Shown here piece by piece: positions 1 to 10,540 of a stretch of DNA of 64,000 nt (the stretch's first letter is position 1; each line of letters opens with the position of its first letter). This DNA comes from Trichostrongylus colubriformis (taxonomy: Eukaryota; Nematoda; Chromadorea; Rhabditida; Trichostrongylidae): positions 39,976,001 through 40,040,000 of the forward strand of contig OZ022256.1 in assembly GCA_963978905.1 (NCBI GenBank), read 5' to 3'. Both the position numbers and the translations under genes were made by a program. Below the pieces are notes generated by a model. That model did no database searches and had not been told where the DNA came from. It was given only the letters and a program-made list of their open reading frames with translations.

Positions 1-99
1 GATGTTATTTTTGTGAGTTCTCAGTAGTTGAAGGAAATCCCTGTCGCTTCTAAAGCGAAGGTAGAAACGTACGCTCAGGTGTGAAGATTGGTGCTTGCG

Positions 100-490
100 T
101 AGTACCTGGTGAGGCATCGCGGCAATGAGTGCTGAAACACTGAATTCTGGAAAATAAAACTCTTTTCACGTCGTCGATAGATTTCTCCAGGTCGCGTACT
201 AGGAACCTAAAGAACTTCTATAAAGTGCTGTTAGCGAGAGAAGAAGCTGGCGACCGGTGACTGATCAGCACCCGCGCATTCTTTAAACCCATGAAAAAAG
301 GGCAACGGGGAAGGATGCGCGGGTGCTGATCAGTCACCGGTCGTCCACTTCTTCTCCCACTGACAGCAGTGTATAGGAGGTCTTCAACGATTTTCCTGAT
401 AAACGACCTAGAGAAATCGATCGACGAGGTGTGTTCTATTTTCCTGTACTACTCAATAATTACAACTCCAACTGCGGTGCTGCGTATGTG
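100..490. repeat. Foldback (long inverted repeat) element 1
   Basis: Two arms of roughly 180 bases face each other around a centre near 297. The inner 30 bases of the arms (about 249-280 and 314-345, core CTGATCAGCACCCGCGCAT) are almost perfect, and similarity decays outward to about 110 and 490. No coding potential is seen. This is the form of a foldback or MITE-like DNA element; no target-site duplication was established. Confidence 0.7.
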
Positions 491-604
491 GTTTTCTTTC
501 AAATTTCTTCTGCTGGTTTATTCGTCGAATTGAGCATGACCCTCTTAGGCACAGTACGATGATAGTTTGATAAGACTACTCCAGGTTACCATATTCTGGC
601 TTAC

Positions 605-1735
605 AAAAAATCTGATCGTTTTTTGCGAAAATTTAGCGTCTCTTCCATCAAATATTGGGTTGGGGAATAAGTCCCCGCCGTTTTTTTCAACCCCGTTTTT
701 CACATTGTTCCCTCCATCTTTCGACAAAGCCAATATATGTTTTCGATAGAGCTTTTCTTGCTCTACAGAATGCTACTATCTGTTTTTTGATTTCTTCGAC
801 AACCTAATATTTATGAGGTTTGGAAATGAAGTGAGCTGAAGGCAAAAAAGTGGCACTTGCGCACCTCATCTTTCTCGTCTGCCATCGAAATCAAAAAATG
901 TGTGTGCATATGTTTTCGATAGAGCTTTTTCAGCTCTACAAAATAGTACCTCTCTTTATTCAAATCGTTCAAGTTTTTGCTGTTTTTAAGACTTACAAAT
1001 GCAGTACTCGCAAAAGGGTGCTTTTTCGTTATCTCCTCTTTCTCGCCAACCATTGAAATTGGATAGGATGTGCATATATGCATTCGATAGAGCTTTCTTT
1101 GCTCTACAAGATGATACCACTCTTCTTTTGTATCCTGTCAAATTTTAGCATGTGGGAGTAAGTCTCCACGTGTTTTTCAATTCAAAATTGCGTAATGAAA
1201 ACAAATTTTTTTGGCAGACTGTTTTGTACACTTCGATAGAGCTCTTTTCGCTCTACAAGATATTGATTACCTTTTTTGTTCAAACTGATTTTTGACATTT
1301 TTTAGATCATTTAAAAGTCGACGAAATCGGACATTTTTGACACCATGTGACAAAAATGCTCGATTTCGTCGACTTTTAAATGATCTAAAAAATGTCAAAA
1401 ATCAGTTTGAACAAAAAAGGCAATCAATATCTTGTAGAGCGAAAAGAGCTCTATCGAAGTATACAAAACAATCTGCCAAAAAATTTGTTTTCATTACGCA
1501 ATTTTGAATTGAAAAACACGTGGAAACTTACTCCCACATGCTAAAATATGAGAGGATATAGAAGAAGAAAGGTATCATCTTGTAGAGCAAGAAGAGCTCT
1601 ATCGAAAACATATATTGGCTTTGTCGAAAGATGGAGGAAACAATGTGAAAAACGGAGTTGAAAAAAACGGCGGGGACTTATTCCCCAACCCAATACATAG
1701 GCCTTTTGGCGAAATCGCTGAATTTTTTAACGTGG
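605..1735. repeat. Foldback element 2 with internal CTCTAC hairpin repeats
   Basis: A long inverted repeat centred near 1345; the bases around the centre (about 1290-1400) are nearly perfect complements. The block at 650-770 pairs with 1575-1695, while the left arm carries an extra ~300 bases. A short motif, itself a hairpin (TAGAGC, short loop, GCTCTA), recurs near 744, 916, 1084 and 1229 and in reverse near 1433 and 1577. Open frames here are by-products of the symmetry. No transposase is visible. Confidence 0.7.
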
Positions 1736-1978
1736 AGGGCAATCAATATTCCGACCACGAAAAGCACATTCACTGCTAACGTCGTTCCTTCGCCTTGTTT
1801 GTTGGACCACACTAGCGCTGATTGATATCTGCTGTACATAAAAGTGATCACCATATTCCTAATCGGGGTACACAATAATCTCAGTGTAGCAATTTGCCGA
1901 ATTCGAAGCGTCGATATACAGGGGTGCCAAAAAAAGTGATTTCTGTCCTCCACTTTCAACCCCACATTAGTAGAACTT

Positions 1979-2212
1979 CGGGTATTTTCATCCCCAAAGT
2001 AAAGAGCTGACCTCCCTCTACCATTTTTCTCCGTTACAGCCTTTTGCACGTGCAGGAACGGTTGCTTGTCCAGAGTGAACAAGATGTTCACTTAAAGGTA
2101 CGACCAGGTATTTTCATCCCTAAAGTAAAGAGCTGATCTCACTCTATCACTGTTTTCCGTTACAGCCTCCTGCACATACAGGAACGGTTGCTTGTTCAGG
2201 GTGAACAAGATG
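1979..2212. repeat. Two-copy tandem repeat, ~129-base period
   Basis: The stretch beginning GGTATTTTCATCCC and ending GAACAAGATG is present at about 1979-2083 and again at 2108-2212 with scattered substitutions. A 137-codon - strand frame (1678-2091) crosses the first copy; it shows no recognisable domain and is not called as a gene. Confidence 0.6.
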
Positions 2213-2229
2213 TGTCACCTCAGCTGTTC

Positions 2230-3095
2230 AAAATCCGAAACTTCGTCGCCCTCGTTCAACCTTGCTGAGGTCCGTTGACTCGGGGTACCTGAGGGGATTT
2301 ATACTGGATGGTTTTCTTGAATATTCCGTTTTTTCCAGGTTCCCATCGCCCTTCGTTTCCAAGAGGCAGAACATGCCTGTACCACTGAAACCCTTGCGGG
2401 GGCAGTTTTGAGGCATGAAAAATGATGCTTCGGATCATAGCAGCCTTGTCCAAGCAGCAAGAGCTCTGTTACTTCCATGATCCGAAGGGCCAATCCTTAG
2501 GAAGCTTCCCACAAAAGACCTTCCACGGAACCTGGCTCCACTGTTTTAAGGGGACCTTGATACCATAAGTGCTCTGAAGCCCGAGTGCGCCGCTTGGTGA
2601 GTCTCAGCTTGTTCCTGCCTCCAGAGGAACACTTCGAGAATATTTTGCCCCAACACTTTTATCTCTTTCGTTTCCCTGTGTTTTGTACAGTAGGCGAATG
2701 GGGCCCTGACCAAAATTACTTTTTTTGGCACCCATGTAGAGTGTAGAAATCAGGAGAGAAAAGAAAAGTAACGTAAATGTGTTGTCTGGACCGAAGACTG
2801 TTGTCACTTTGTGATAACCTCCTTGACAAACCGCTGCTGGGTAACAAACCTGTGCTGGGAATGTTTACGTAAGATTTTTTTTTGCTAAATGACGGGCAAT
2901 GGGGTTTTCAAGGTGATTGGTGCCATTCCTTTTTTGATAGCAAAATGAGTACATAATATGTTAAAAAATCTTGGTGTCGATAATTTTGTATTGGTTTCAA
3001 AATGATAAAACAGTCATGTAGAGAGGTCACGATGTTAGCAACGTCAACAACGATTAAACTGGTTGCTGCTGGATTATCTTGTTTTTCCTTCTCAG
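2230..3095. other. No gene recognised; presumed intron 1 of SDR copy A
   Basis: All three - strand frames are open for short distances at 2228-2500, typical of chance. A small inverted pair (GCTTCGGATCAT at about 2424 and ATGATCCGAAG at about 2478) is the only structure noted. If copy A has the gene plan of its paralogues, this is the 3' end of its first intron, with exon 1 lying before the window. Confidence 0.4.
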
Positions 3096-5169
3096 GAACT
3101 GACGCAGATCACTGACAGCCGACTGAGCACTGTTAAGCTCGAAGTGACGTGTGATGAATCCATAAAGAATGCTTACAAAGAGGTTAGTCTGCTATGAATA
3201 ATCACTTCATTCTGAAGAAGGCTCTTTGTACTTGAAAAAGGGGTCACTGTTCAGTGAATAAATGCTGTGATGAGGCTAAATCTAAATGCTCACAGGTAGA
3301 AAAAATCGTTGGCGATAAGGGTCTCACTGTGTTAGTGAACAATGCCGGTATATGGGTGAAGTACTTCACGAATCAAGAGCCGAATCGAGCTGACCTCATC
3401 AAGAATTTCGATACGAACACAGCAAGCGTGGCTGTTCTTACCCAGGTTGGTTGCGCTCGTTTATAATACTTCGTACACGTGGGTGCCACTGAGATGGCTC
3501 TTCATGGACGTGGCTTTCTTCCAAAGAGGAACAAAGCTTGTGCTGTGCGTATTAAGCGCATCCCATAATGCACACACAGATTGGCTGTTAGCCATTCAGT
3601 TTCATGATTTTTATGTCAATTCAATTTGGATATTAAGACTTTCCTGCCTCTTCTACGTAAGGCCGCTAGCCAAGTGACTTCCGATGAGTTTTCTTCGAAC
3701 CGTGCTGCTATTCTCAATATCTCGTCAGGAGTGGGTTCCATTGGCACGAATACGTCAGGATCTGGGCAGTTTGGTTCTTTGGCCTACAGGATCAGCAAGG
3801 TGAGTGCTCATCTAAAACTTCTGCCCAGTTCTAGTCGGATTCTATGCTCATTTGGAGGCACCCCACGCAATAACCAGATGAGTGGCTTACTTTCTGGGGC
3901 AACTAGGTCCTCAGATAACTACTCAATTGCACCTTTGCTTGGGCTGCACGGTGCACCCTGACGGTATTGCGCCTGCTTGAACGCCTGGTTTTAGGCGAAA
4001 AATTCCCAATGTAGCGCTCGCGTGGAGCAGGAAACCACCCGTGAAAGAAGGTTAGTAAATGAAACAGCCATTTTGATGATGAAGGCAGTTTCGAAAATGG
4101 AAATTCGCTCACCTGAGGACAGGTGGGATTTGGCTGAGTGGGCGTGGCTGTGTAGTCTTCAAGCAGGCACGGCATCGTGAGGGCGCACCGTGCATCCACA
4201 ACAAAGATGCAGTTTGAGCAGTTATCCACGGACCTACAAGCTCGAGAAACTAAGCCACAATCTGATATAGCGATTATCTTTAAAGGCATCATTAGGGGAA
4301 AGTCGGACGAAAAGTAAAAGAAGTAGTGCATATGAAAGTCGAGATGCCTAGTAACAGGACAGTGGAGAAAAAACGGATGGAAATGGCCAAAAACCCGCGA
4401 AATAGGACCCCCTTCCCACCGTTGATTCTCGACGCGGACGACCTGTCTGTCAAGAGGGAAGTAGTCCGATCTTGTTTCCCATGTTGCCAAGTAAACACAA
4501 GGGGATGTTTGGAAATACGACAGCATCTATTCTCCAGAGTGAGCTTCAAGCTAAAACTGCGAAAGCGCGCAGCAAAACCTTCAATCCTGCCGTATCTTCT
4601 TGACCGCTCTCACCCCAGTCAATCCGGAATTACGTCATCGGGAGGCGGGGTCAACCTGTCAAGAGGCGGAGCATAAGTGCGTTTGCGGGGTTTTGCGGCG
4701 TTTCTACAGCTCAGAGGGGCGCTTTTTCACCGGGATTTCGCCACAGATAGCGTTCCTAGGCGCAGGATTACCATGTGAGTTACTTCTTGTAGGGATTTCT
4801 CCATTACCGCATTACCCCTAATGATGTCTTTAACTTCAAGGCAATGAGATTTCACTGTAGACTTTTTGCAGTCTGCTCTTAATTCTCTGATGAAGACAAT
4901 GTCTATCGATCTCGAACCTGAGCACATTCTTGTTGCGAGTTTCTGTCCTGGATGGGTGCAAACGGATATGGGAGGAGCAGGCGCGTCTATTACGGTAGCC
5001 ACACTTCACTTAGCAACTTCTTATAGTTATGATCCATTAGACTGAATTGAGTTCTTCTTTGCTTTAGGTTGAAGAGTCAGCATCTGCTCTAGTCTCTTCA
5101 TTCGCGAAGTTGAACAAAGAACATCATGGAGGCTACTTCAGACGATCTCTTGAGCCAATTCCATTCTAA
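3096..5169 (+). CDS. Sniffer-like carbonyl reductase (SDR), copy A, 5' partial
   Basis: Five exons are recognisable: 3096-3182, 3296-3445, 3638-3799, 4872-4994 and 5068-5169 (stop TAA). All junctions are GT-AG and in phase 0, and together they encode 207 residues. Visible SDR features are NNAG in the second of these exons, NISSGVGS followed by the catalytic LAYRISK (YxxxK) in the third, and [11 protein letters not shown] in the fourth. Known family members are NADPH-dependent, mostly cytosolic, and reduce carbonyl compounds; that role is inferred here. Exon 1, which carries the cofactor-binding TGxxxGxG in copies B and C, was not found between 1 and 3095. It probably lies upstream of the window, or it is lost. 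Intron 4 (1,072 bases) holds a MITE-like element. Exon lengths equal those of the paralogues, and no internal stops are seen. Confidence 0.88.
3903..4237. mobile_element. MITE-like element in intron 4 of SDR copy A
   Basis: Inverted arms of about 80 bases at 3903-3985 and 4158-4237 share GCACGGTGC and GCCTGCTTGAA in opposite orientation, plus matching outer sequence (GATAACT, CTCAA). The ~170-base interior has no coding potential. A 207-codon - strand frame (3903-4526) runs across it and is an artefact. Confidence 0.6.
4290..4435 (-). repeat. Dispersed repeat, related to 53195-53340
   Basis: Read on the - strand, this stretch (TCAACGGTGGGAAGGGGGTC near 4410-4430, then a T-rich run) resembles the + strand sequence starting near 53200. 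Two diverged, oppositely oriented copies imply an interspersed element. Its ends are unknown. Confidence 0.4.
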
Positions 5170-5500
5170 GAATGCCCTTATTTATTGTACGGTTTATAAA
5201 ATACTATATATATTGGCTTTTGTTTCGTGTCCCATCGAGTTGCAAGTTAGTGGGGTCAGTTAGATGGCCTTCATGCCCGCTTAAGCTTTGGCAATTATTT
5301 TCTGTGCGTAAGGAGGCTCATCCCACATAAAGGAATGCCTGTGAGACGGTGTCTTTGATCCACTGAACTGCCGGCTCTGTGTGTGAGTGCCCTCATTTCA
5401 GAGCCGTACCATTACCTAGGATGTCATTCATGCTGCTCCCTTCCATCCTATACGTTTGTTGTGTTTGTGTGCATCTGATTGTCACATACTGCACTTTTAG
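5170..5500. other. 3' flank of SDR copy A; no gene seen
   Basis: AT-rich sequence follows the stop. No canonical AATAAA is present nearby; a variant such as TATAAA near 5196 could serve. The end of the stretch (GTTGTGTTTGTGTGCATCTG near 5458-5477) resembles the microsatellite-flanked motif that precedes other arrays in the window. Confidence 0.4.
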
Positions 5501-5504
5501 TTCA

Positions 5505-6170
5505 ACTGCGCGTAGAGGTCGGGCAAGTTAGGAGTGCGTAGGGGTTGACCAATGTGCATAAAGCTCATAGGAACTAAACTTAACTATGCTCACTGTGGGC
5601 GGGACTTAGGCGAAAATGAACTGTGCTCAAATTCAAGTGTACGCTTGGGTTCTAATATTGGGCAAGTTAAGAATGGGTTTGGAGACATCGGGCAAGCAAA
5701 AAGTGGGTAGGGGCTAGCTGTATTGTACGAAGCATATGAGAAGCAGGTTAGCAGTCCACTCTTAACTCAACTGCAGCCTGTAGAGGTCAGAAAAGCTGAG
5801 AGTGGGTAGAGGCTGACCAAAAAGCACGAAGCTCATATGAATTGAGCCCAGCCTCACCTACGCTGAGCGGGGCCTGCGCCGAACTCGATGAGTGCTCAAA
5901 TTTAGGTCCTCGCTTGGGTTCCAAGAATCGGTCAAGTCAGGAATGGGTCTGTTGAGGTCGGGCAAGTTAGGATTCGACACGGGCCAACCCAAGTGTACGG
6001 GGCACATAAGAAATAATATAAGCAACTCCATCCACCGTAGACGGGCTCGAGTCGAAATTGAGTGCGCGATTTAAGTCATCGCGTGGGTTCAAAAAATCGG
6101 GAAGGTCAGGAATAGGTCCTCCCAAGTTCGGATTCGCTAGCCGGCTGACGCCGGCCAATCCTTGGAGGGC
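5505..6170 (+). repeat. ~170-base GC-palindrome satellite, short array
   Basis: About four degenerate units start with GAGGTCGGGCAAGTTAGG and run through a CATAAG stretch to a GC-rich palindromic block of the type CCGCCCACTGTGGGCGGG, then TCGCTTGGGTTCC. The same unit makes the larger array at 50790-52930. The array ends in a GC hairpin (GCCGGC-TGAC-GCCGGC at 6140-6155). No coding function is inferred. Confidence 0.75.
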
Positions 6171-6179
6171 CGCCTACGG

Positions 6180-7290
6180 TGGCCCGCAATGTGGCTTTGC
6201 CGGTTTCCTAACTATACTTGGCTAGACCTGAAAAGACAGAACGGCATAATTTTTTGCATATTCCATGGTCTGAGAGGTATGTCTCAGAGATCTTCACCAA
6301 TTGATGGAATAAAAGTAGTGTGACAGTGCAGAGTAAAGATTCGTAACGGAAGATATCGGCTTCAAGAGAGAAGTAGAAGCGACTACATTCTGATTCGTCG
6401 CTGCAAGAAATGGAATTACCGCTGCATTCTTGATAGCAGGAACATTAGATAGTATTGAGTTCAGAGCAGCCTCTCCACGTGTAGGCATTGTGACACAATG
6501 AGCAAAGTAACAGCAGCGGAACTGTTCTAGAAACAGGTGAGATTCAATTTTTTTGCTTTCCCTATCTTCCAATCGACATCAATGTTAAGGTCATCAAGTA
6601 CAGTCTGATGATCACTGGAGAAATAGTGACCTGACTGCGATTAGCTGTAATGTGTTATCTAACAGAGAATTTATAGGATTGTTGTCTTTGTGAATGACCA
6701 TTTAGGTGGGCTGTGAGCCAAAATAGTCTTTCGCAACGCATTGAAAGGTCTGTGGAAACCGTCTAGACAGGGCAGTTCGGAGTTGAGGCAGAAAAAGCTG
6801 GCAGGCTGAATTAAGTTGATCACGCTTTTAGCAGTGCAGCAAACGTCTCCACCTTTCCGAGCTCTGCGACCATGGCGAAAATATGATATCATAGGGAGAC
6901 TCCTGTCAGCCAAGTTTCGGTAATGGAAAGTATTTCAAAAATCTTCGGGGTAACTTGAATTTGTGTGGTGTGGGATTGTCCAACTTGAGCATAGAGAATA
7001 GCTGGAAAATTGAGTGAGACGGTATGAACGCAGAGAGTAATGGTGAAGTGGATGGAAGACTTTTTGGCCCTATGCGTGAGAGTATGTACCTGCTACGATC
7101 TTTTACAGCCGGGTTGCTTGTTTCGGTAACATTTCAAAAAAGGCTTGTGCACCTGCTGTGTATTTACAGTCTGAGCGCACATGAATTGCTAACGGCATTT
7201 CCATTTTCTCCTATAAAAGGGTGCATGCTACTTGACTCCTACAACAGTTCTTTCCTTGGCGCGCCATGTAGCCTTATAGACGATGTGTCC
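6180..7290. other. No gene or repeat recognised
   Basis: Open frames of up to 92 codons occur on both strands (for example 6294-6572 and 6671-6913, both -), without recognisable domains or convincing splice-flanked structure. It separates the 170-base and 117-base arrays. Confidence 0.3.
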
Positions 7291-7297
7291 TATCATA

Positions 7298-7440
7298 CCC
7301 TATATATAAACCAGGAGTTTGGTTTGTCCGTTTGTGTGTGTGTGTGTGTGTGTGTCCGGTTCAATTACCCAAGTTTGAGGTACGTGACACTATACAGACC
7401 CTCAGAAGTTAGCAGGAAAGGTCGAGCCAAGTGCTGGCTG
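7298..7440 (+). repeat. Array-leader motif with (GT)n microsatellite, site 1
   Basis: CTATATATAAACCAGGAGTT is followed by TGGTTTGTCCG, about nine GT units, and then CAATTACCCAAGTTTGAGG. The same string layout recurs near 10335, 13645, 14508, 48890 and 51040, each time next to a tandem array. Here the 117-base satellite follows directly. It is likely a conserved part of a mobile element family rather than a promoter. Confidence 0.6.
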
Positions 7441-10185
7441 GGTGAGGCGTAATGGGGGATGTACAGAACGCACATCGACTTTGTCGATATCGATTGAATC
7501 GATCGATATTGATCGAAAGTATCGGCTTTGTGCAGAAGGCTGGAAACGGCTCATGTACCCGATCCAACGGAAGGTCGGCTCATCAGCGGGAAAGGTCGGG
7601 TCAAGTGTGGGTTGGGTGGGGAATGGTAGGAGATGCACTCATGAAAGTTGAAATTCTGCAACACACGCATCACCGATCGATATCGATTGAAAATATCGGT
7701 TTTTGTGCAGAAGGCTGGAAACGACTTATGGACCATACTATTGCTTAAGTGCCCTCATGAAAGTTGAAATTCTACATATAACATCATGCATCACCGATCG
7801 ATATTGATTGAAAATATCGGTTTTTGTGCAAAACGCTGGAAACGGCTTACGGACCATACTATTGATTAAGTTCCCTCATAATAATTGAAATTTTACAACA
7901 ACATGTGTCACCGATCAATATTGATTGAAAATATCGGTTTTTGTGCAGAAGGCTGGAAACGACTTATGGACCATACTATTGCTTAAGTGCCCTCATGAAA
8001 ATTGAAATTCTACATATAACATCATGCATCACCGATCGATATTGATTGAAAATATCGGTTTTTGTGCAAAACGCTGGAAACGGCTTATGGACCATACTAT
8101 TGATTAAGTTCCCTCATAATAATTGAAATTTTACAACAACATGTGTCACCGATCAATATTGATTGAAAATATCGGTTTTTGTGCGGAAGGCTGGAAACGG
8201 CTTATGGACCATACTATTGATTAAGTGCCCTCATAAAAGTTGAAATTCTATAACATCATGCATCACCGATCGATATTGATTGAAAATATCGGTTTTTGTG
8301 CAGAAGGTTGGAAACGGCTTATGGACCATACTATTGATTAAGTGCCCCCATAGAGGTTGAAATTCTACAACATCATGCATCGCCGATCAATATTGATTGA
8401 AAATATCGGTTTTTGTGCAGAAGGTTGGAAACGGCTTATGGACCATACTATTGATTAAGTGCCCCCATAGAGGTTGAAATTCTACAACATCATGCATCGC
8501 CGATCAATATTGATTGAAAATATCGGTTTTTGTGCAGAAGGTTGGAAACGGCTTATGGACCATACTACTGAGTGAGTGCCCTCATAGAAGTTAAAATTCT
8601 ACAACATCACGCATCACCGATCAATATTGATTGAAAATATCGGTTTTTGTGCAGAAGGCTGGGAACGGCTTATGGACCATACTATTGATTGAGTGCCCTT
8701 ATAAAAGTTGAAATTCTACAATATCACGCATCACCGATCGAAATTGAGTGAAAATATCGGTTTTTGTGCAGAAGGTTGGAAACGGTTTATGGACCATACT
8801 ACTGAGTGAGTGCCCTCATAATAATTGAAATTTTACAACAACATGTGTCACCGATCAATATTGATTGAAAATATCGGTTTTTGTGCAGAAGGTTGGAAAC
8901 GGTTTATGGACCATACTATTGATTAAGTGCCCTCATAGAGGTTAAAATTCTACAACAACATGTGTCACCGATCAATATTGATTGAAAATATCGGTTTTTG
9001 TGCGGAAGGTTGGAAACGGCTTATGGACCATACTATTGATTAAGTTCCCTCATAATAATTGAAATTTTACAACAACATGTGTCACCGATCAATATTGATT
9101 GAAAATATCGGTTTTTGTGCAGAAGGTTGGAAACGGTTTATGGACCATACTATTGATTAAGTGCCCTCATAGAGGTTAAAATTCTACAACATCATGCATC
9201 GCCGATCAATATTGATTGAAAATATCGGTTTTTGTGCAGAAGGTTGGAAACGGTTTATGGACCATACTATTGATTAAGTGCCCTCATAGAGGTTAAAATT
9301 CTACAACATCATGCATCGCCGATCAATATTGATTGAAAATATCGGTTTTTGTGCAGAAGGCTGGGAACGGCTTATGGACCATACTACTGAGTGAGTGCCC
9401 TCATAGAAGTTAAAATTCTACAACATCACGCATCACCGATCGATATTGAGTAAAAATATCGGTTTTTGTGCAGAAGGCTGGAAACGGCTTATGGACCATG
9501 CTATTGATTAAGTTCCCTCATAATAATTGAAATTTTACAACAACATGTGTCACCGATCAATATTGATTGAAAATATCGGTTTTTGTGCAGAAGGTTGGAA
9601 ACGGTTTATGGACCATACTATTGATTAAGTGCCCTCATAGAGGTTAAAATTCTACAACAACATGTGTCACCGATCAATATTGATTGAAAATATCGGTTTT
9701 TGTGCGGAAGGCTGGAAACGGCTTATGGACCATACTATTGATTAAGTGCCCTCATAAAAGTTGAAATTCTATAACATCATGCATCACCGATCGATATTGA
9801 TTGAAAATATCGGTTTTTGTGCAGAAGGTTGGAAACGGCTTATGGACCATACTATTGATTAAGTGCCCCCATAGAGGTTGAAATTCTACAACATCATGCA
9901 TCGCCGATCAATATTGATTGAAAATATCGGTTTTTGTGCAGAAGGCTGGGAACGGCTTATGGACCATACTATTGATTGAGTGCCCTTATAAAAGTTGAAA
10001 TTCTACAATATCACGCATCACCGATCGAAATTGAGTGAAAATATCGGTTTTTGTGCAGAAGGTTGGAAACGGTTTATGGACCATACTATTGATTAAGTGC
10101 CCTCAAAGAGGTTAAAATTCTACAACATCATGCATCACCGATCGATATTGATTGAAAATATCGGTTTTTGTGTAGAAGGTGTCCT
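7440..10185 (+). repeat. 117-base satellite array, about 22 copies
   Basis: The unit includes AAAATATCGGTTTTTGTGC, GAAACGGCTTATGGACCATA, CCCTCATA and a closing CACCGATCGATATTGATTG. The CGGTTTTTG landmark recurs at 7697, 7818, 7935, 8056, 8173, 8290, 8407, 8524, 8641, 8758 and onward to about 10158; spacing is 117 except for two early 121-base units. Variants alternate (CATCATGCATC versus CAACATGTGTC), and blocks of several units repeat, as expected from unequal exchange. The first unit (7450-7640) is diverged. The inner part GATCGATATTGATTGAAAATATCG is partly self-complementary. Confidence 0.95.
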
Positions 10186-10540
10186 TACTGCACACCACTT
10201 TACTGGATCATGTCACACTCCGCACACTGTGGACACTGTTGACGGGCCTGCATTAAAATGTTCGGTGTTTAGATGAAAATGTCTATAGTTCGTTCGGAAA
10301 GAGCCCAGGTGTCGGGATATCATACCTCATATATAAAACAGGAGTTTGGTGAGTCTGTATATCTGTGTGTCCACCCTTTGGTTTAACTATCCAAGTTTGA
10401 GGTGTAGAGGGCGTGGCCTACGGGCTTGGGTGAGAGTGAGAGTGTGTGACGGGATGAGAGAGTTCGATACACGCGCTGACTTTGCATGCTTCCATGTGTG
10501 ACGCGCAGTAGTGTGCTCCAGCTGGCATACCGAATTGAAT
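10186..10540 (+). repeat. End of the 117-base array and leader motif, site 2
   Basis: After the last 117-base unit comes TGCACACCACTTTACTGG, a stretch shared with 14365-14540, then CATATATAAAACAGGAGTTT near 10329 with a TCTGTATATCTGTGTGTCC tract and CTATCCAAGTTTGAGG as at site 1. The next array (347-base) begins soon after. This joins two different arrays through the same leader. Confidence 0.6.

Noticed and set aside
3903..4526. 207-codon open frame on the - strand
   Set aside because: It spans a MITE-like inverted repeat in an intron of SDR copy A, has no domain and no coding-like composition; long only by chance.
7640..10185. Possible CRISPR array
   Set aside because: Whole 117-base units are repeated with no unique spacers between conserved repeats, and the context is eukaryotic.
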